Origin: Euprymna scolopes
Taxonomy: Eukaryota > Mollusca > Cephalopoda > Sepiida > Sepiolidae
NCBI GenBank assembly: GCA_024364805.1
Contig: CM044496.1
Coordinates: 131,401,931 to 131,458,606 of the forward strand
Direction: 5' to 3'
Length of the DNA: 56,676 nt
The notes under the pieces are model-generated. The model was not told the DNA's origin. It did no database searches and saw only the letters and a list, made by a program, of their open reading frames with translations. This document shows, one piece after another, positions 29,409 through 41,040 of the stretch; position 1 is the first letter of the stretch; the number at the start of each line of letters is the position of its first letter. The position numbers were made by a program, and so were the translations under genes.

Positions 29409-29857
29409 TGTGCAGTCCTGTTGGCATTCCCTGGCAGAGGCGCCTTAGGCGATTAGCAATAAACTAACCCTTTTTCAAATAGAGAAGCCAAAGGCTGGGA
29501 GTGTTGACCTCCTAGAACTGCACAGGAACAGCATTACATCACAATCAAAAAGGAACAGGTCATTATAGGAATGGTCAAATCTCTGTTGATTTTGGAGCCA
29601 AGGAAAAATCCCTGGCTGCACTATTATTGGTGGGGAAGTGAAGCCAGTGCTCTTAAATTGCCTGCTGGCATCCCCTGGTAGAAGCACCTTAGGAAGTAAG
29701 CAATAATCTTACTTCCTCCGAAAGACAGGAGACAAAGGGCTTGGAGAATGGACCTCCTAGTATTACACAAGACATTGTGGCCTAAACTTCAGTCAACATA
29801 GAAAAGGTCATTTAAAAAAATGGCCTTTTCTCTGTTGACTTTGGAACTGAAGTAAAA
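29409..29857. repeat. Diverged tandem duplication (~250-bp period)
   Basis: 29423-29612 and 29665-29857 share, in order, TGGCATYCCCTGG, AGCACCTTAGG-like, GACCTCCTAG, ACAGGTCAT/AAAAGGTCAT and TCTCTGTTGAYTTTGGA. The two units differ by about a quarter of positions by eye. Confidence 0.65.
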
Positions 29858-30154
29858 ACCACAATTGCGCTTACTTTTCTAGTCAAAGATAATTGAATTA
29901 ATTTAGAAGGAAGCCTACTACCACCACGCACATAGGTCACAATTAATTAATCATAATTAATTAACACTGAATTTATTGTGGTCAAAAGTATCCGGGATGT
30001 TGATTGATTATATTTGCATAGTATTTAATCAACATTTAGAGGATGGTATTTCACTAGATGTAAGGAAAGTTGAACTGCATGTGTTTAAAGGGTGAAAGTT
30101 TTTGTGACATGCCATAATGCCCATATGTTTTTTGGGGAAAAATTCATTTGAATC
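29858..30154. other. Unassigned AT-rich DNA
   Basis: Nothing recognised. Confidence 0.4.
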
Positions 30155-30366
30155 CATAATGGGTAATGGTGAATAAATGGAGGCTCTAACTTTCAAACAC
30201 ACCGGAAGTTGGCACTCACGTCTCTAAAATCAAGTATGGAAACATGGAGTCGATACAATTTTCAAATATATTTTATGTATATTTTTTCACCTCATTATAA
30301 TAAAAATATATAAAAATACATAAACTTTTTATCAATTATGTTTTTTATTTTTTAATTACATATCTT

Positions 30367-30432
<66 letters not shown>

Positions 30433-30800
30433 ACATATAACTTAATTAAACATAGTTAAAACTGTAAAAAATATGACACATTCATAGGTTTTTTTCATGT
30501 TTCTGTAAATAAATATATTTTGAAATATCTAAATAGTTTGACAAAATATATAACATATTAACTCAAATAAACATGGTTATGTGAACAGATATACGATTAA
30601 AAAAATTTTAAATTGATAAAAATGTTTATGTATTTTATATATTTTTATTAGAAGGGCACAAAAAAATAAACATAAAATATAATTGAAAATTGTATCGATT
30701 CTGTGCTTCCATACTTCAATTGAGAGACGCGGTTGCCAACTTCAGGTGCGTTTAAAAGTTAGAGTCTCCCTTTATTCACCATTACCCTATAATGTTCCAA
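30155..30800. mobile_element. Foldback element I with central (TG)n
   Basis: The arms pair over about 160 bp: left ATAATGGGTAATGGTGAATA, GAGGCTCTAACTTTCAAAC, GAAGTTGGCA, CGATACAATTTTCAA; right read inward ATTATAGGGTAATGGTGAATA-like, GAGACTCTAACTTTTAAAC, GAAGTTGGCA, CGATACAATTTTCAA. The centre is AT-rich with (TG)n at 30376-30429. No protein. Confidence 0.75.
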
Positions 30801-30889
30801 CATAAACAAAAGGAGCTAAACTGATACCGCGCCAAGAGAATAAACATTTATTGATGGTAACTGCGGTTTTTGGAGGGCGGTTCATGACA

Positions 30890-31134
30890 TAATTTTGGGG
30901 TCATTAACAAAATTTGTCTGTAGAGCAACAAGTTTGATTTAGTGTTTTTGTTTTACGGCATGTCAACCCTTTTCAGGTTATTTAATTCCGAATCCAGTAA
31001 TTTTGGAAAAAAGATTTTATGCTTCAAGTTCTTTATATTTTCGAATATTTATTCATGGTATTTGGTTTGGTTGTTTTGTAGAGGAAAATTGTTTTTGTTT
31101 TTGACTTTGCAAGACATGATTGAGTTTTGGCAAA
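30890..31134 (+). repeat. Dispersed repeat in front of an open frame
   Basis: TTTGGGGTCATTAACAAAAT (30893-30912) recurs at 39529-39545. The following 190 bp match 16490-16810. The repeat ends in GACATGATTGAGTTTTGGCA just before the ATG at 31135. Confidence 0.6.
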
Positions 31135-31494
31135 ATGAGAGGAAAGCACAATAATATCAATGTTGCTGATGACGATGATGATGATGATAATAGCAGTAAA
31201 GGGGCAAGTGATGAGGATTATGAAGGGCAAGTTATAATCACTAGGGAAGCAGTCCTATGGCAATGTGCTCCATGGGTGGAAAGTCTTTGCAATGAAGCTT
31301 TGTCCATGGAAATTACGCCTGGCTCGAGGTACATGAAGGAAGAAAGGGAAGCCTTTCTTTATAGAAAGTTTCATCATATATGGAGAAATGAAAAACATCG
31401 AAAAAAATATGATCACCATCTTTATAAACAATTTCATTTCCGCTCCATCCAGAGCTATTCAATGCTTTCAAATACTTTGAGAAAAAAATCGTAA
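31135..31494 (+). CDS. Unrecognised 119-residue open frame, acidic N-terminus
   Basis: Starts MRGKHNNINV, then a run of seven Asp encoded by GAT/GAC repeats, then ASDEDYEGQVIITREAV, PWVESLCNEALSM, YMKEEREAFLYRKFHHIW and a His/Lys-rich end. It is not low-complexity after the acidic run and its codon use looks protein-like, but no family was recognised. The ATG follows a dispersed repeat also found at 16490-16810 without this frame, so it may belong to a mobile element. A LINE A fragment begins about 90 bp downstream. A chance open frame is possible. Confidence 0.35.
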   Translation: MRGKHNNINVADDDDDDDNSSKGASDEDYEGQVIITREAVLWQCAPWVESLCNEALSMEITPGSRYMKEEREAFLYRKFHHIWRNEKHRKKYDHHLYKQFHFRSIQSYSMLSNTLRKKS

Positions 31495-31584
31495 AAGACT
31501 TATGACACTTGTTTGATGAAAACATCGTAGAAATACTGATGCTTTTGGTATTGTCGATAGATTTCCAAACTGGCATCAAAACCT

Positions 31585-32060
31585 AGTAGGTGATGCTCTT
31601 TTCTCTTCCTTGCAACCTCTTTCCCACAGAAGAGATGTTGCAAGCCTGTCTCTGCTCAATCATTATTTTCATGGCAAGTGCTTGACTAGACCTCAATGCA
31701 AATCTTTCACAAAACACACTCGACTAACTACAACCACTATAAATAACTTCCCCCACTCTATCTGTGCCTAAATCTAAACGCAGATTCCATGAACAAAGCT
31801 TCTTTCCCAGAACTTGTGGAACACTGTTCTGCTGTCCTGCTTCCCGGTTGAATACAGCATGACCTTCAAATCCAATGTAAACAAGTTCTTAAGCCGTCAC
31901 CATAAATAATCAAATTCTACCCAATTCACACCATTAACGATTACTACACTACCATCTTGCATATCCTTTCAAAGTATTTGAAAGTATCCTCTTATCCTCG
32001 AGTGGCCTTTAGGACTTGATAAGTGGTGACTCCCAAGTAAAAAGAAAATAAAGAAGTTAT
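31585..32060 (+). mobile_element. LINE family A 3' fragment
   Basis: Matches the C-terminal tail and 3' end of family A (TTGCAACCTCTTTC, CAGATTCCATGAACAAAGCT, TCAAATCCAATGTAAACAAG, TCCTCGAGTGGCC, CTTGATAAGTGGTGACTCC). Several small deletions. Confidence 0.8.
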
Positions 32061-32299
32061 TAAATATGTTATTTATAAGCATATGGTCACAAGAAAAATA
32101 CAAAGGGATTAAATAAATACTTTTATTCTTGGCTCGGTATTGAGATGTTAGTAGACCTTTCGTCTTGGTTGTGCTGCTGAACTGTCAAGTCATCTGTCGT
32201 GATGGTCAGCATGTTCGTTAACAGTGTTTCTACTAGACAGGCTTCTGTAAACTGAGGCTGCTCAGGCATTTTTATAACCCCAATTTTTATATCTGTAAT

Positions 32300-32740
32300 T
32301 TGGTATGCATTTATTTGCATATCAATGAGGCTTCACTCCCCCCAAAAAAAACAAAGAAGACGTTATAAAAAGACTAAAGTCGAGAGGGCAGTACATTCGA
32401 GCTTTTGGGGCTGAATTAAACAGGTTAGAATTTAGAATGTCGCACAAACACTGACAAGAATCTTCTTTTTTTTTTTTACAAGCTATTTTGGCTTTGATAA
32501 ACGGTGATTGCCGATCTGGGAACGGGATAATGTGAGACGATCTTTAAGGATCATACAGGGATGTGGTTTAATATGCATTGATTTGTATATCAATGAGGTT
32601 TCACCCTAAAAAAGATGTTATAAAAAAGACTAAAGTCGAGAGGGCAGTGCAGTCGAGTTCTTGGGACTGAATTGAATAAGTCGGAACTTAGAATGGCACA
32701 CAAATGCTGACAAGCATCTTTTTTTTTAATTATAATATCA
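32300..32740 (+). repeat. Two tandem promoter-like units (~262-bp period)
   Basis: Each unit has TATGCATTKATTTG-CATATCAATGAGG (octamer-like ATTTGCAT in the first), then GTTATAAAAAGACTAAAGTC (TATA-like, near 32365 and 32613), then GAGAGGGCAGT and a poly-T. A diverged third relative is at 36300-36370. The arrangement resembles terminal-repeat promoters of retroelements, but no element body was found. Treat as a fossil of unknown class. Confidence 0.5.
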
Positions 32741-33574
32741 ATGCAAATCTTTTATCTGACCCTGTTTGCTGTGGACTTTGAGTCGCCCGTTTTTCTGATT
32801 CACTAGAATTGCTCCATACAGTATTAGAATTTATTTGTCACACTCATTGATTGGTTGTCTCCCTTGTCATTTCAGGGTGTTGTGGATTGCTCATCAAAAA
32901 ACCTTGACTTTCATCATCAAAAAGCCAGAACAGTGTACTAACTTACATTTTTACACACGTATGTTTTGCAAAAACATGTATTTGCAAACCTTCTGGTTCT
33001 AAACATTCGCCATTTTTCTATTGTATAGTGTTATTATTTGGTATTACTTGTCCAAGTAAAACTGATTAATTATATACACTCGTTATTCCTTTTCTCAAAA
33101 GCTGGCACAACCATTTCAATTTTAGCACTTTTCTTTGAGGAATATTTCTACATTCTCACATGCGAGAGTTAACCTAAGTTGATATCTTTAATATAAAGGC
33201 ATAGCAGTCATGAACATCAACATTTATTTTTCTCTGTCAGAGAACAGTCCCTGTTAGGTGTTTTAGTCACATACTAACAAATCAGGTTCCAGGGCATATT
33301 AATTTTATCTGTCACCTGAGGGACTACTTCAACCCCTTTAAGAATCACGGACAGTCATCAGAGTTTCCTGGAAACAATGAAGAAGGACGTCATCCCTCTC
33401 TCTTCTGCTTCTACTTACTGGACCTCTGAGCATGGACTATTTTTGCCTGAAGATAAACTGCTTATAGACTTTCAGCAACTAAAAACACTTTCTTGCTTAA
33501 TTCCATTCTTCACCTGAACACTTGTTCAACTATCTCTAACCTAACTTCCACAGAATAGATAAATTTTTTTACAT
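32741..33574. other. Unassigned non-coding DNA
   Basis: No exon or repeat end was recognised. Confidence 0.4.
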
Positions 33575-33820
33575 CATATAGTCACCACTCATCAAGGCCC
33601 GGAGGCCACTCAAGGATAAGGATTAGTGGGTACTGTAATGGAAATTTGATAATTTATTTTAGAGGATGGCTTTTCAAGAACTTGTTTACGCTGGACTTGA
33701 AAACGACCATGTCATAGTCAGTCTGGAAGCAGCTCTGTGGTATTGTGTTCTACAGACAAGCAGCTCTCGGGAAAAAAACTCTGCTCACTGGATTTTTGCT
33801 TAGATTTAGGCACAAATAGA
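33575..33820 (-). mobile_element. LINE family A 3' fragment
   Basis: The minus-strand terminus (TCACCACTCATCAAGGCCC, CTCAAGGATAAGG) and coding tail (TGTTTACGCTGGACTTGAA, GCTTAGATTTAGGCAC) are in family order. Confidence 0.8.
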
Positions 33821-34364
33821 AAGTAAAATAAATACATTTCTTTCATTGTAAATTTTTTTTTTATATGATTCTTTTGACAATGAACAGTGTAGATTCCAAA
33901 TTGGTGAACCTTAAATGAATGTCAAAATTGTTTCATAACGAGGAATTTTTAAATTTTAGCAGATTTTTTTAGTTTTGCTAACATTTTGGATTCAAAATCA
34001 TATTCAGGTTGAGTGTAGCTATTTTAGGTAAGTCAGAACATAAGTTGTCAGATTCATTATTGGGATTTAACAACTTTAAGTCAGAATACATATTTTCCAA
34101 AGTTGCGACTATAGATTTTTAAAGTCTGTTATATCACAGTTTTAAAAGCATGGAAGATCAATCACTTACAATTACTTTGAACCGTGACTGGTGAATTAAT
34201 AAATAGGAGTATCAAGGGTATTTGAACTTCACAAGCAGTCCTCGTGCTCCACATGCTATCCTAGTTGGGGAGAGAAAATATACTCTTGCTTGCCGCAAAG
34301 TTTCCACAGATACAGACACAGAAGCAATCAAGAGTATGCCAGATACCAGTGCAGATTCCGATTG

Positions 34365-34440
34365 GATTTGAGATACTTTCTGGAGTGGTAAAATGATCCA
34401 ATCATTCTCCAAGCAATTAATTATGTTCGAACTGTGACTA
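34365..34440 (-). mobile_element. LINE family A internal scrap
   Basis: GAGATACTTTCTGGAGTGG and AAAATGATCCAATCATTCTC resemble 21627-21668 (the KMMGSFYHSSKYL part). It is isolated from the rest of the element. Confidence 0.5.
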
Positions 34441-35344
34441 GCTGTCAATAGAGTCAGCGTTATCAATAGATCACCAGTCTTGATCAGCTTTTGTGCAAGA
34501 TGCAGTGAGTTCATTAGAAGGAGCTGGCTTAACCGATCTAGGGTAAATGTCACGTCAAGAATTACTGTGAACTGTAAAGATGCCTAATATTAGGATTAGG
34601 TTCGATAAGCTCCACAAAAAAAAATTGAATTTTTTTTTTCTGTCAAACAAATCAACATAAAAACCACATTTTACTAACAGTAGTCAGAAACTTCCATAAG
34701 TTGAATGCCTTGTGAATGCAAAGAATCTCTCATTACTTGGAGTTGATACTAGAGACCATGTTGCATGCAGAATGTTAGGAAGTATGAATTCCAAGTTTAT
34801 TTGGACAATCCATGCATCCTTTTGTGTAATATGCACAGCATCTCCTATCACATCATATCTTTTCTCTTTAGTCTTCCTTGTAAGGAATTGTTTTACTCGA
34901 TGTGATACCTTTCTGAGTTCCATATGCATAAAAGATGCATCTGAAAATCTAAATAAAAATTTGCAGCACTCCTTTTGATGTAATTCGATATACCTCTTAA
35001 TTTCAAGGTGTTCTCTATACTGCCAAAAACTCGACTCATTGCCCTACACAATTTGGTATTTTTTTAACGTAGCTACCCCTTTCATTAATAACTTTATGTC
35101 TTGGAACTCTATCTAAATGTATATGATTTTCTGGATCATTCCAGATTGATGAAAGATTGTAAAACTAACAATTAATACAATTAGCAGTGAACAAGCTAAT
35201 ACCAAGCCATCAATCAGGATAAGATCACAAAGGAATCATTAAAGAAAATTATGGAAAAACACCTGACATGCAGAAGTATGAAAAGGATTTTAATTGCTAA
35301 AATGTGGCAAACATAATTGAAAGCATAACATGTGACAGCAATTT
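34441..35344. other. Unassigned; one open frame of unknown origin
   Basis: The minus strand 34929-34684 is open for 81 codons (KVSHRVKQFLTRKTKEKRY, DVIGDAVHITQKDAW). It has a protein-like texture but no recognisable domain, splice context or start. It could be an old element or chance. Confidence 0.25.
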
Positions 35345-35805
35345 TGGTTCTTCTTCATTACTGTAGCGAAATTCGAAAAATGAAACATTGAATACTATCT
35401 ACTTAATTGTCATGTTGCAGTAATGAACATATCCAAAAAGTATGAAAAACGATAAGGTAGAAAATTAATTATTAATGAAAATATCTTTTGAAAACAATTA
35501 AAAAAATTGAGTTTTGCAAAAAAAAAAAAAAAAAAAAAAAAAAAACCGGAGAGTTCTAATTGTAACAAAACGGAGGTAAATATTTTCTGAAAACTGAAAA
35601 TCTTTGGCAAATTTAACAAAACTTAATTTTCGCTAATTGTCTTTGAAAACTGTTGGCAGTAATAATTAATTTTGTACCTTATCGTTTTTCGTAATTTTTG
35701 GATATGATCATTATTGCGACATGACAATTCAGTAGATACAATTGGTTTTACTTGAAATTCAATATTTCGGTTTTCGAATTTCGCTACAGTAATGAAGAAC
35801 CAAGT
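35345..35805. mobile_element. Foldback element H (related to D)
   Basis: The arms pair: left GGTTCTTCTTCATTACTGTAGC, right read inward TTGGTTCTTCATTACTGTAGC (quoted shorter than the full arm). Both continue through GAAATTCGAAAA, TTGTCATGT and AAAAACGATAAGG. TTGTCATGTCG and TCCAAAAATTACGAAAA are shared with family D. The centre has a long A run. Confidence 0.75.
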
Positions 35806-36289
35806 TTTATATCAAGGGAGATAACTTATCTCAACTGAAAAATATATATTAATGTTAACTAATTTCAGTTTTTTAATTTCGCTACTATAATTAAGAAGAA
35901 CCGCAATTTTTGCTTAAATTACTCTGGGAGCTGGTTTTATACGAAAACTCATTTGTGATGTGATTTTTAGGCATGGCTTGTGTGTTTTTTTTTACCATAC
36001 CGTTGGTTGATTAATATTATATAATTAAGATACATATCAATCCTATAAGACCCCCTCCTTCCTAAGATTAAAAAAATTGAAAATATTTTTTAATTAGCGA
36101 AGTAACAATGAGAAATACAATCAATCATGGCATACATTTCACCATGCTGAAATGTTAATTTTCAGGGTTTAATATTTTCTAATGTTTACATCTGTGAGTG
36201 GAGATACTACTCATAAGCGTCTGTGCATCTGTTCAGCTTGCCAGATGACGAAATCAGAGAAAGAGAAAGAAGAAAAACTTTTTTTTTTT
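35806..36289. other. Unassigned, with an echo of foldback H
   Basis: 35865-35905 (TTTAATTTCGCTACTATAAT, AAGAAGAACC) repeats the H end motif. Nothing else was found. Confidence 0.35.
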
Positions 36290-36544
36290 TTAAGGGTTCT
36301 TTATATACATTAATTTGCATATGAGGGGAATAGCAGTTATAAAAAAGGACAAATTGGGTCGAGTTTTTGATAGTTGAGAGAGAGTGCATAAATGTTGAAA
36401 GTTGTTGTGAATTATGGATCAAGTTAAGAGGAGTTGGTACAGATTGTGGCGTTGGTGAGAAGGAATTCTGTAGAAACAAACATTTTTTTGTATTTTCAAC
36501 ATCATAAAACTTTTTTTCTTTTTTTTTTTTGGTAAAAGATTAAC

Positions 36545-36950
36545 TTTTGATTAAAAATTGTAATTAATTGCTAGGAGAATGATTGGATCATTTTACTATT
36601 TTTTCAGTCCTGATGCATTCCTCTGCCTATGATCAAATGATGTGGTGAGGCGCTCTTTTTTTTTCGCCCTGATAGCTATAGCAAAAGATACGTCTTGCTG
36701 TTCAACTCCCTACATAGTATCCCTGCAACTTATGTCTTCAATAATAGTTCCCTACATCAAAGTGGCACTGTGCTTTGTTTAGGGTGAAAATGGAATTTAA
36801 AAATATTTTTAAAAAACTAGTGCAGAATGATTCCTTTTCTTCTCTGCAGCCTCTTTTTCACAAAAAAGATGTTGCTAGTCTCTCTCTACTCTTTTTGTGT
36901 TTCTTTGAATATTATTTGAGTAACATTGTTTTTATCACACAAAACTTTGG
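36545..36950 (+). mobile_element. Mixed LINE A/B fragments
   Basis: 36570-36640 resembles the AGRMIGSFY region. 36680-36800 resembles the family B tail (CAACTCCCTACATAG, GGCACTGTGCTTTGTTTAGG). 36825-36900 reads QNDSFSSLQPLFHKKDVASL as in family A. Probably separate truncated insertions. Confidence 0.6.
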
Positions 36951-37129
36951 AGTTTTTGATGAAAAATAACATCAAAAACAACAAAATAAAATAAAAAAAG
37001 CTAAATTTAAAGGATTTTATGCAAACAATTTGAAAATATGTCAGATAATTAAAAGAACTGTAAATAAGATGAAAGTAAAAACGAAAATAAGTTTGTTTTT
37101 ATTTTGTTGTACTCTATTTTTTTTTCTTC

Positions 37130-37550
37130 TTACTTGGGAGTCATCACTAATCAAAGCCTAAAGGCCACTCGAGGATAAGGGTTAATGAATGTAAGGTGGT
37201 AGTGTAGTAATCGTTAATGGTGTAAATTGAGTAGAATTTGATTTTTTATGGAGATAGCTCAACAAGAATTTGTTTACATTGGAATTGAAGGCGACCATGT
37301 TATATTCAACCGAGAATCAGGACAGCGGAACGTTTCACAGGCAGGCAGTTCTGGGAAAGAAGCTTTGTTCATGGAACTGCATTTAGATTTAGTCACAAAT
37401 AGAGAGTGGGAGAAATCGTTTATAGTGGTTGTAGCTAATTGAGCATTATTTTGTGAAAGTTTGGCAAGGGGAACAATAGATTGGAGTTCAGTCGAGCACT
37501 TGACAAGAAAATAACGACAGAGCAGAGGCAGGTTCACAACATCTCTTTTT
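37130..37550 (-). mobile_element. LINE family A 3' fragment
   Basis: Terminus at 37140-37180 (CACTCGAGGATAAGGGTTAA). The coding tail includes FHEQSFFPEL-type and MVPLAKLSQ, up to the LCRYF region near 37530, where family B sequence begins on the other strand. Confidence 0.8.
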
Positions 37551-38770
37551 TACTTTTCTTTTCTCCTTTTTATAAATCTTACTTGTTTTCAGTTTAAGTT
37601 TGTTTACTGGAAATGGCTCAGATGAACTTAAAGTTCTTGTGCCTCTCTCCAAACCTAACAGGCAGCAAAATCCCACCCTTACACTGTAGAGATTCCTAGA
37701 TACTGGAAAACCTACTCAAATAATTTCTTCCCTCAAACTGCTAGACTTTGGAATTCCCTCCCGGGTCCCTGCTTTCCTGACTATGTCACCCCCTTCTGCC
37801 GGTCGGTTGAGACGATCGTCGACCTCAGAACTCTTCCACTCCAATTACGGCAGCCTGAAAACGACCCGACTCTGGCGGTTTGCAGCTCATTATTTTCGTC
37901 CTTCCAGTGACCACTGCCGGTGATAATTCTTAGCCGTTTTAATGTTGCTGGTATTGGGTAGTGACAGAATTATCAGTTGATCGTCTAAATTTTATACTCC
38001 GGACCTGTCGTTGTGTACTCGCTTACCGGCGAACATCGCCGATAAGAGAGCCGTGGATTTTAGTGTGGTGAAAAAGGAAATAAAAACGATTCCACACACG
38101 AATAAACAATTAATCTGGGTTTATTCACAATAATAATGGTCTAATAATATTTCAGAGTTTGAAGGAAGTTGGCTGTAGCTATTTTAAAACGGTAGCTTGT
38201 GACTCGAGTTCAGATAAGTTTTTCGGCCATTGGAGATACGTGTTTTAAGTCAAAATCCCTCTCTGCCCGACTTTAACACTATCTGAATTCGCCAAAATCG
38301 AATTCTCTCTTTTTCTCTCTTCTCCCTCTTTTCTCTTTCTCTTCTCTTTTTGTTTGAGGAATATATACATATCCATCAATGCCCTTTAAACATCACGAGT
38401 TTGTATTTGTTTACAACAAGAAAACTTGCCTGTCATCAGCTTTCAAACCTTGTTTTCTAAAATAAACAACCGCCTGTCATTTCATCTCGAATTCTGTGTT
38501 TCAAAATAAACAGCCAGCTCACTCCAAACTCTGACCGTTACAACAATAAGTATCTCTTGACATACTTTTTCCTTTGTCTGTTCTAACCACAGAGTCATTT
38601 GATCGTCCTATTTTTTTCGTTCTTTTGGCTCTTTCTCTACAACGACATATCAACCCCATAACTTGGTTACAACTATACTGACATGCAGAAATTCAAGTCT
38701 TTGATCTCAAATAGTAGCCCTTATGTCAAAGAGGCATTGTGCCTTGTTTGGGGTGAAAATAACAATAAAA
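37551..38770 (+). mobile_element. LINE family B 3' part, split by an insertion
   Basis: 37660-37785 encodes NPTLTL, then YSNNFFPQTARLWN and SLPGPCFPD. The downstream part (TACTGACATGCAGAAATTCA, then GGCATTGTGCCTTGTTTGGG) resumes at about 38670. The gap between them is the insertion at 37786-~38550 plus unassigned sequence. Confidence 0.65.
37786..38550. mobile_element. Insertion in LINE B, possible solo terminal repeat (fossil)
   Basis: A ~765-bp block of different composition (CGGTCGGTTGAGACGATCGT, TACCGGCGAACATCGCC) with AATAAA signals near 38076 and 38102 interrupts a LINE C-terminus. It begins with a TGTCAC-like and ends with a CGTTACA-like border, as some long terminal repeats do. No matching target duplication was confirmed, so the class is open. 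Confidence 0.4.
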
Positions 38771-39819
38771 AGTAAATAAAATATTTGCCAGGTAGTTTTT
38801 GAAATTCTTTTTCATGAGTTCAGTTGCCCCTTTAATTACTAAAATGATGGAGATCTCCCTAAGATTCCAATTTCTTTTCATGTCGTACATAAGACGTTGG
38901 TGCTTCATTATTTTATTCCTTATCAACTCTGTTTAATCCCAGCATCATTGGGGACACTAACTTCTAAGGTTACTTCTTTCTCTTCTTGTCCCATAGTACT
39001 ATGTCAGCTAGTTTTAAAATGGGGTACATTCACTTTTTTTTTTTTTAAATCTATGCTACTATAATACACAACGGGCCGAAATTACAGTGTAGTATCTGTT
39101 CTTCAGATGCTGCACTTCAATTTCTTGTTCTCTGTCAGTGGAGGAGAAGTCCTTCACGCCTGAGACAATTTTTAATTTTTGTTCCTTTTCTCCACGTTAA
39201 AAAACGACCCTAGTGTCTAATTCTGTCCTGTGGGGAAGTATTGTAAATAGGTACTATAATTGATAACTTTAAACATGACCAAATAAACTACCAAACAAAT
39301 TTCATCAGATTAAAATATGCTACGTTTGTGGGATTCACAAAATAGTAAAATGTAAAACAATCATAAAACAGTATTTTAAAGTCTTCAGTTTTATTTATCT
39401 TACATTTAAAAGTTTAAGTAATTAATAAATTAATCAAAGTATTTTTTTGATTGAGTGAAGAAAACCGATTTTTTAAATTGTTAAATTAAAAATATATTTT
39501 ATTTAATTTTAAAAGATTACATAATTCTGGGGGTCATTAACAAAATTCGTTTTTAGAGTAAAAAGGAATATAAAAAACAGGAAGAAACAATCAATACACA
39601 GAAGGTGCAAATAATGAAATAAACCCATGAATATAATAATTCAATGCAGTTTTTATTAATATTCAAAAATGTGCTTGTACTGCTTTGGTTTTCCAAAGTT
39701 AAGTTAATAAAGTCAACCATAAACAATGAAAAAAAAATTTTTTTAAATTAGTAAAATCAAATTGAGCCATAAAAGGCAAAGCCACTAAATCACGGCATGA
39801 GTTTTTTTTTCAAGAAAAA
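38771..39819. other. Unassigned AT-rich DNA
   Basis: Contains an echo of the repeat at 30890 (GGGGGTCATTAACAAAATTC at 39528-39547). No gene. Confidence 0.4.
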
Positions 39820-40230
39820 AATGGCAAGTGCTCATCTGAGCTCCAATCTATGGTCCCCCCCCCTCATCAAAATTTCATGCGAAACACTCATTTAGCTGAA
39901 AACACTATCAATTTCTCACACTCGTTATCTGTACCTAAATCTAAATGTAGATTCCATGAACAAAGCTTCTTTTTTAGAATTGCACACCCATGGAACTTTT
40001 TTCTGTTTGACTGCTTTCCAGCTGACTACAATATGGTTGTCTTCAAGTCCAACATAAACAAGTTCTTGATGAGCCGTTCCCCTTAAGTAATCCAATTTAC
40101 CAAATTTACACTTCTAACGATTACTATATTGTCCCATTGACTATTTTACATTCTTTAACCCTTATCCTCGGGTGGTCTCTAGGCCTTGATAAGTAGTATC
40201 TCCTTTGTAAAAAAAAAAAAAAAAAAAAGA
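39820..40230 (+). mobile_element. LINE family A 3' fragment, uninterrupted end
   Basis: Encodes VPPPHQNFMRNTHLAE, FFFRIAHPWNFFLF and KSNINKFLMSRSP, followed by the complete family terminus and an A run from 40209. It is the reference for the empty site of the mariner at 11193. Confidence 0.85.
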
Positions 40231-40356
40231 GTTTATTGCGAGAAAAAAAAAATTGGAAGTTTACTGCGAGAACCCAAAAATTCTGTGTAGACATTAAAAA
40301 AATTTTTTTTTTGTTTTTGTCAAATATTATTATATGAGGAATCATTTCAAACAAAA

Positions 40357-40430
40357 ATCTATTGAGAAATACACATTTTGTATTGAGAAATACACATTTT
40401 GTATTGAGAAATACACACTTTAATATGTAA
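40357..40430. repeat. Three-copy 21-bp tandem repeat
   Basis: TATTGAGAAATACACATTTTG occurs almost perfectly three times; shown here as TATTGAGAAATACACATTTT plus one base. Confidence 0.85.
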
Positions 40431-40784
40431 ACATGAAATAAAGTTATCCAATATTACCCAAATGGACGACCATTTTGGATAACTTCTGATTCTTTAAGTC
40501 ACTGTGAGAGGCATGTGAAGCGTCCTCCCAGTGCACCATGATCAGTCTCCAATTAGAGCAGGCAATCAATCGATTTGATTGAAAATTGAGATTTCACATA
40601 TTTCAATGACAAAAACATGGGCGTGTGAAACATTCGCTGATCATCATTCAATCCCGGGTAACGTTAGGTCTCCCTGCTAGTAAGTAATAAGTAAAAAATT
40701 AAAACATAACACTGATTTGAGGGTTTATATTATTTCTTATAACTTAGAAGATTATGTTACAGAATCACAACAAACAACCTAAGA

Positions 40785-40925
40785 CCAACACGTGGAAATT
40801 TAAATGTAATGTGAACAAACATCTCATTCACAACTCCCCATTTAAAATACCCTATAAATATGGCCCCTAATTTATTGTCTCAATAGCAATGTGCCTTGTT
40901 TGAAGATGAATAAAAAATTTTAAAA
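40785..40925 (+). mobile_element. LINE family B 3' tail
   Basis: AATGTAATGTGAACAAACAT, CACAACTCCCCATTT, ATGTGCCTTGTTTG and GATGAATAAAAA are in family order. Confidence 0.7.
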
Positions 40926-40968
40926 ATCAGGTTTTATATGCTTGCATTTATAAATTAACTAGCGGGAG

Positions 40969-41007
40969 TACCTAGTGTTGCCTGGGTGTGTCGAAGAAAG
41001 AAGGCCG

Positions 41008-41040
<33 letters not shown>

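Noticed and set aside
31120-31134. Extending the 31135 frame upstream to a TTG codon
   Set aside because: A eukaryotic gene would start at ATG; the upstream codons belong to a dispersed repeat.
34684-34978. Open frames on both strands
   Set aside because: Neither shows a domain or splice context; listed only as unassigned.
40357-40430. Short regular repeats, considered as a CRISPR-like array
   Set aside because: The copies are contiguous with no unique spacers, and the genome is eukaryotic.
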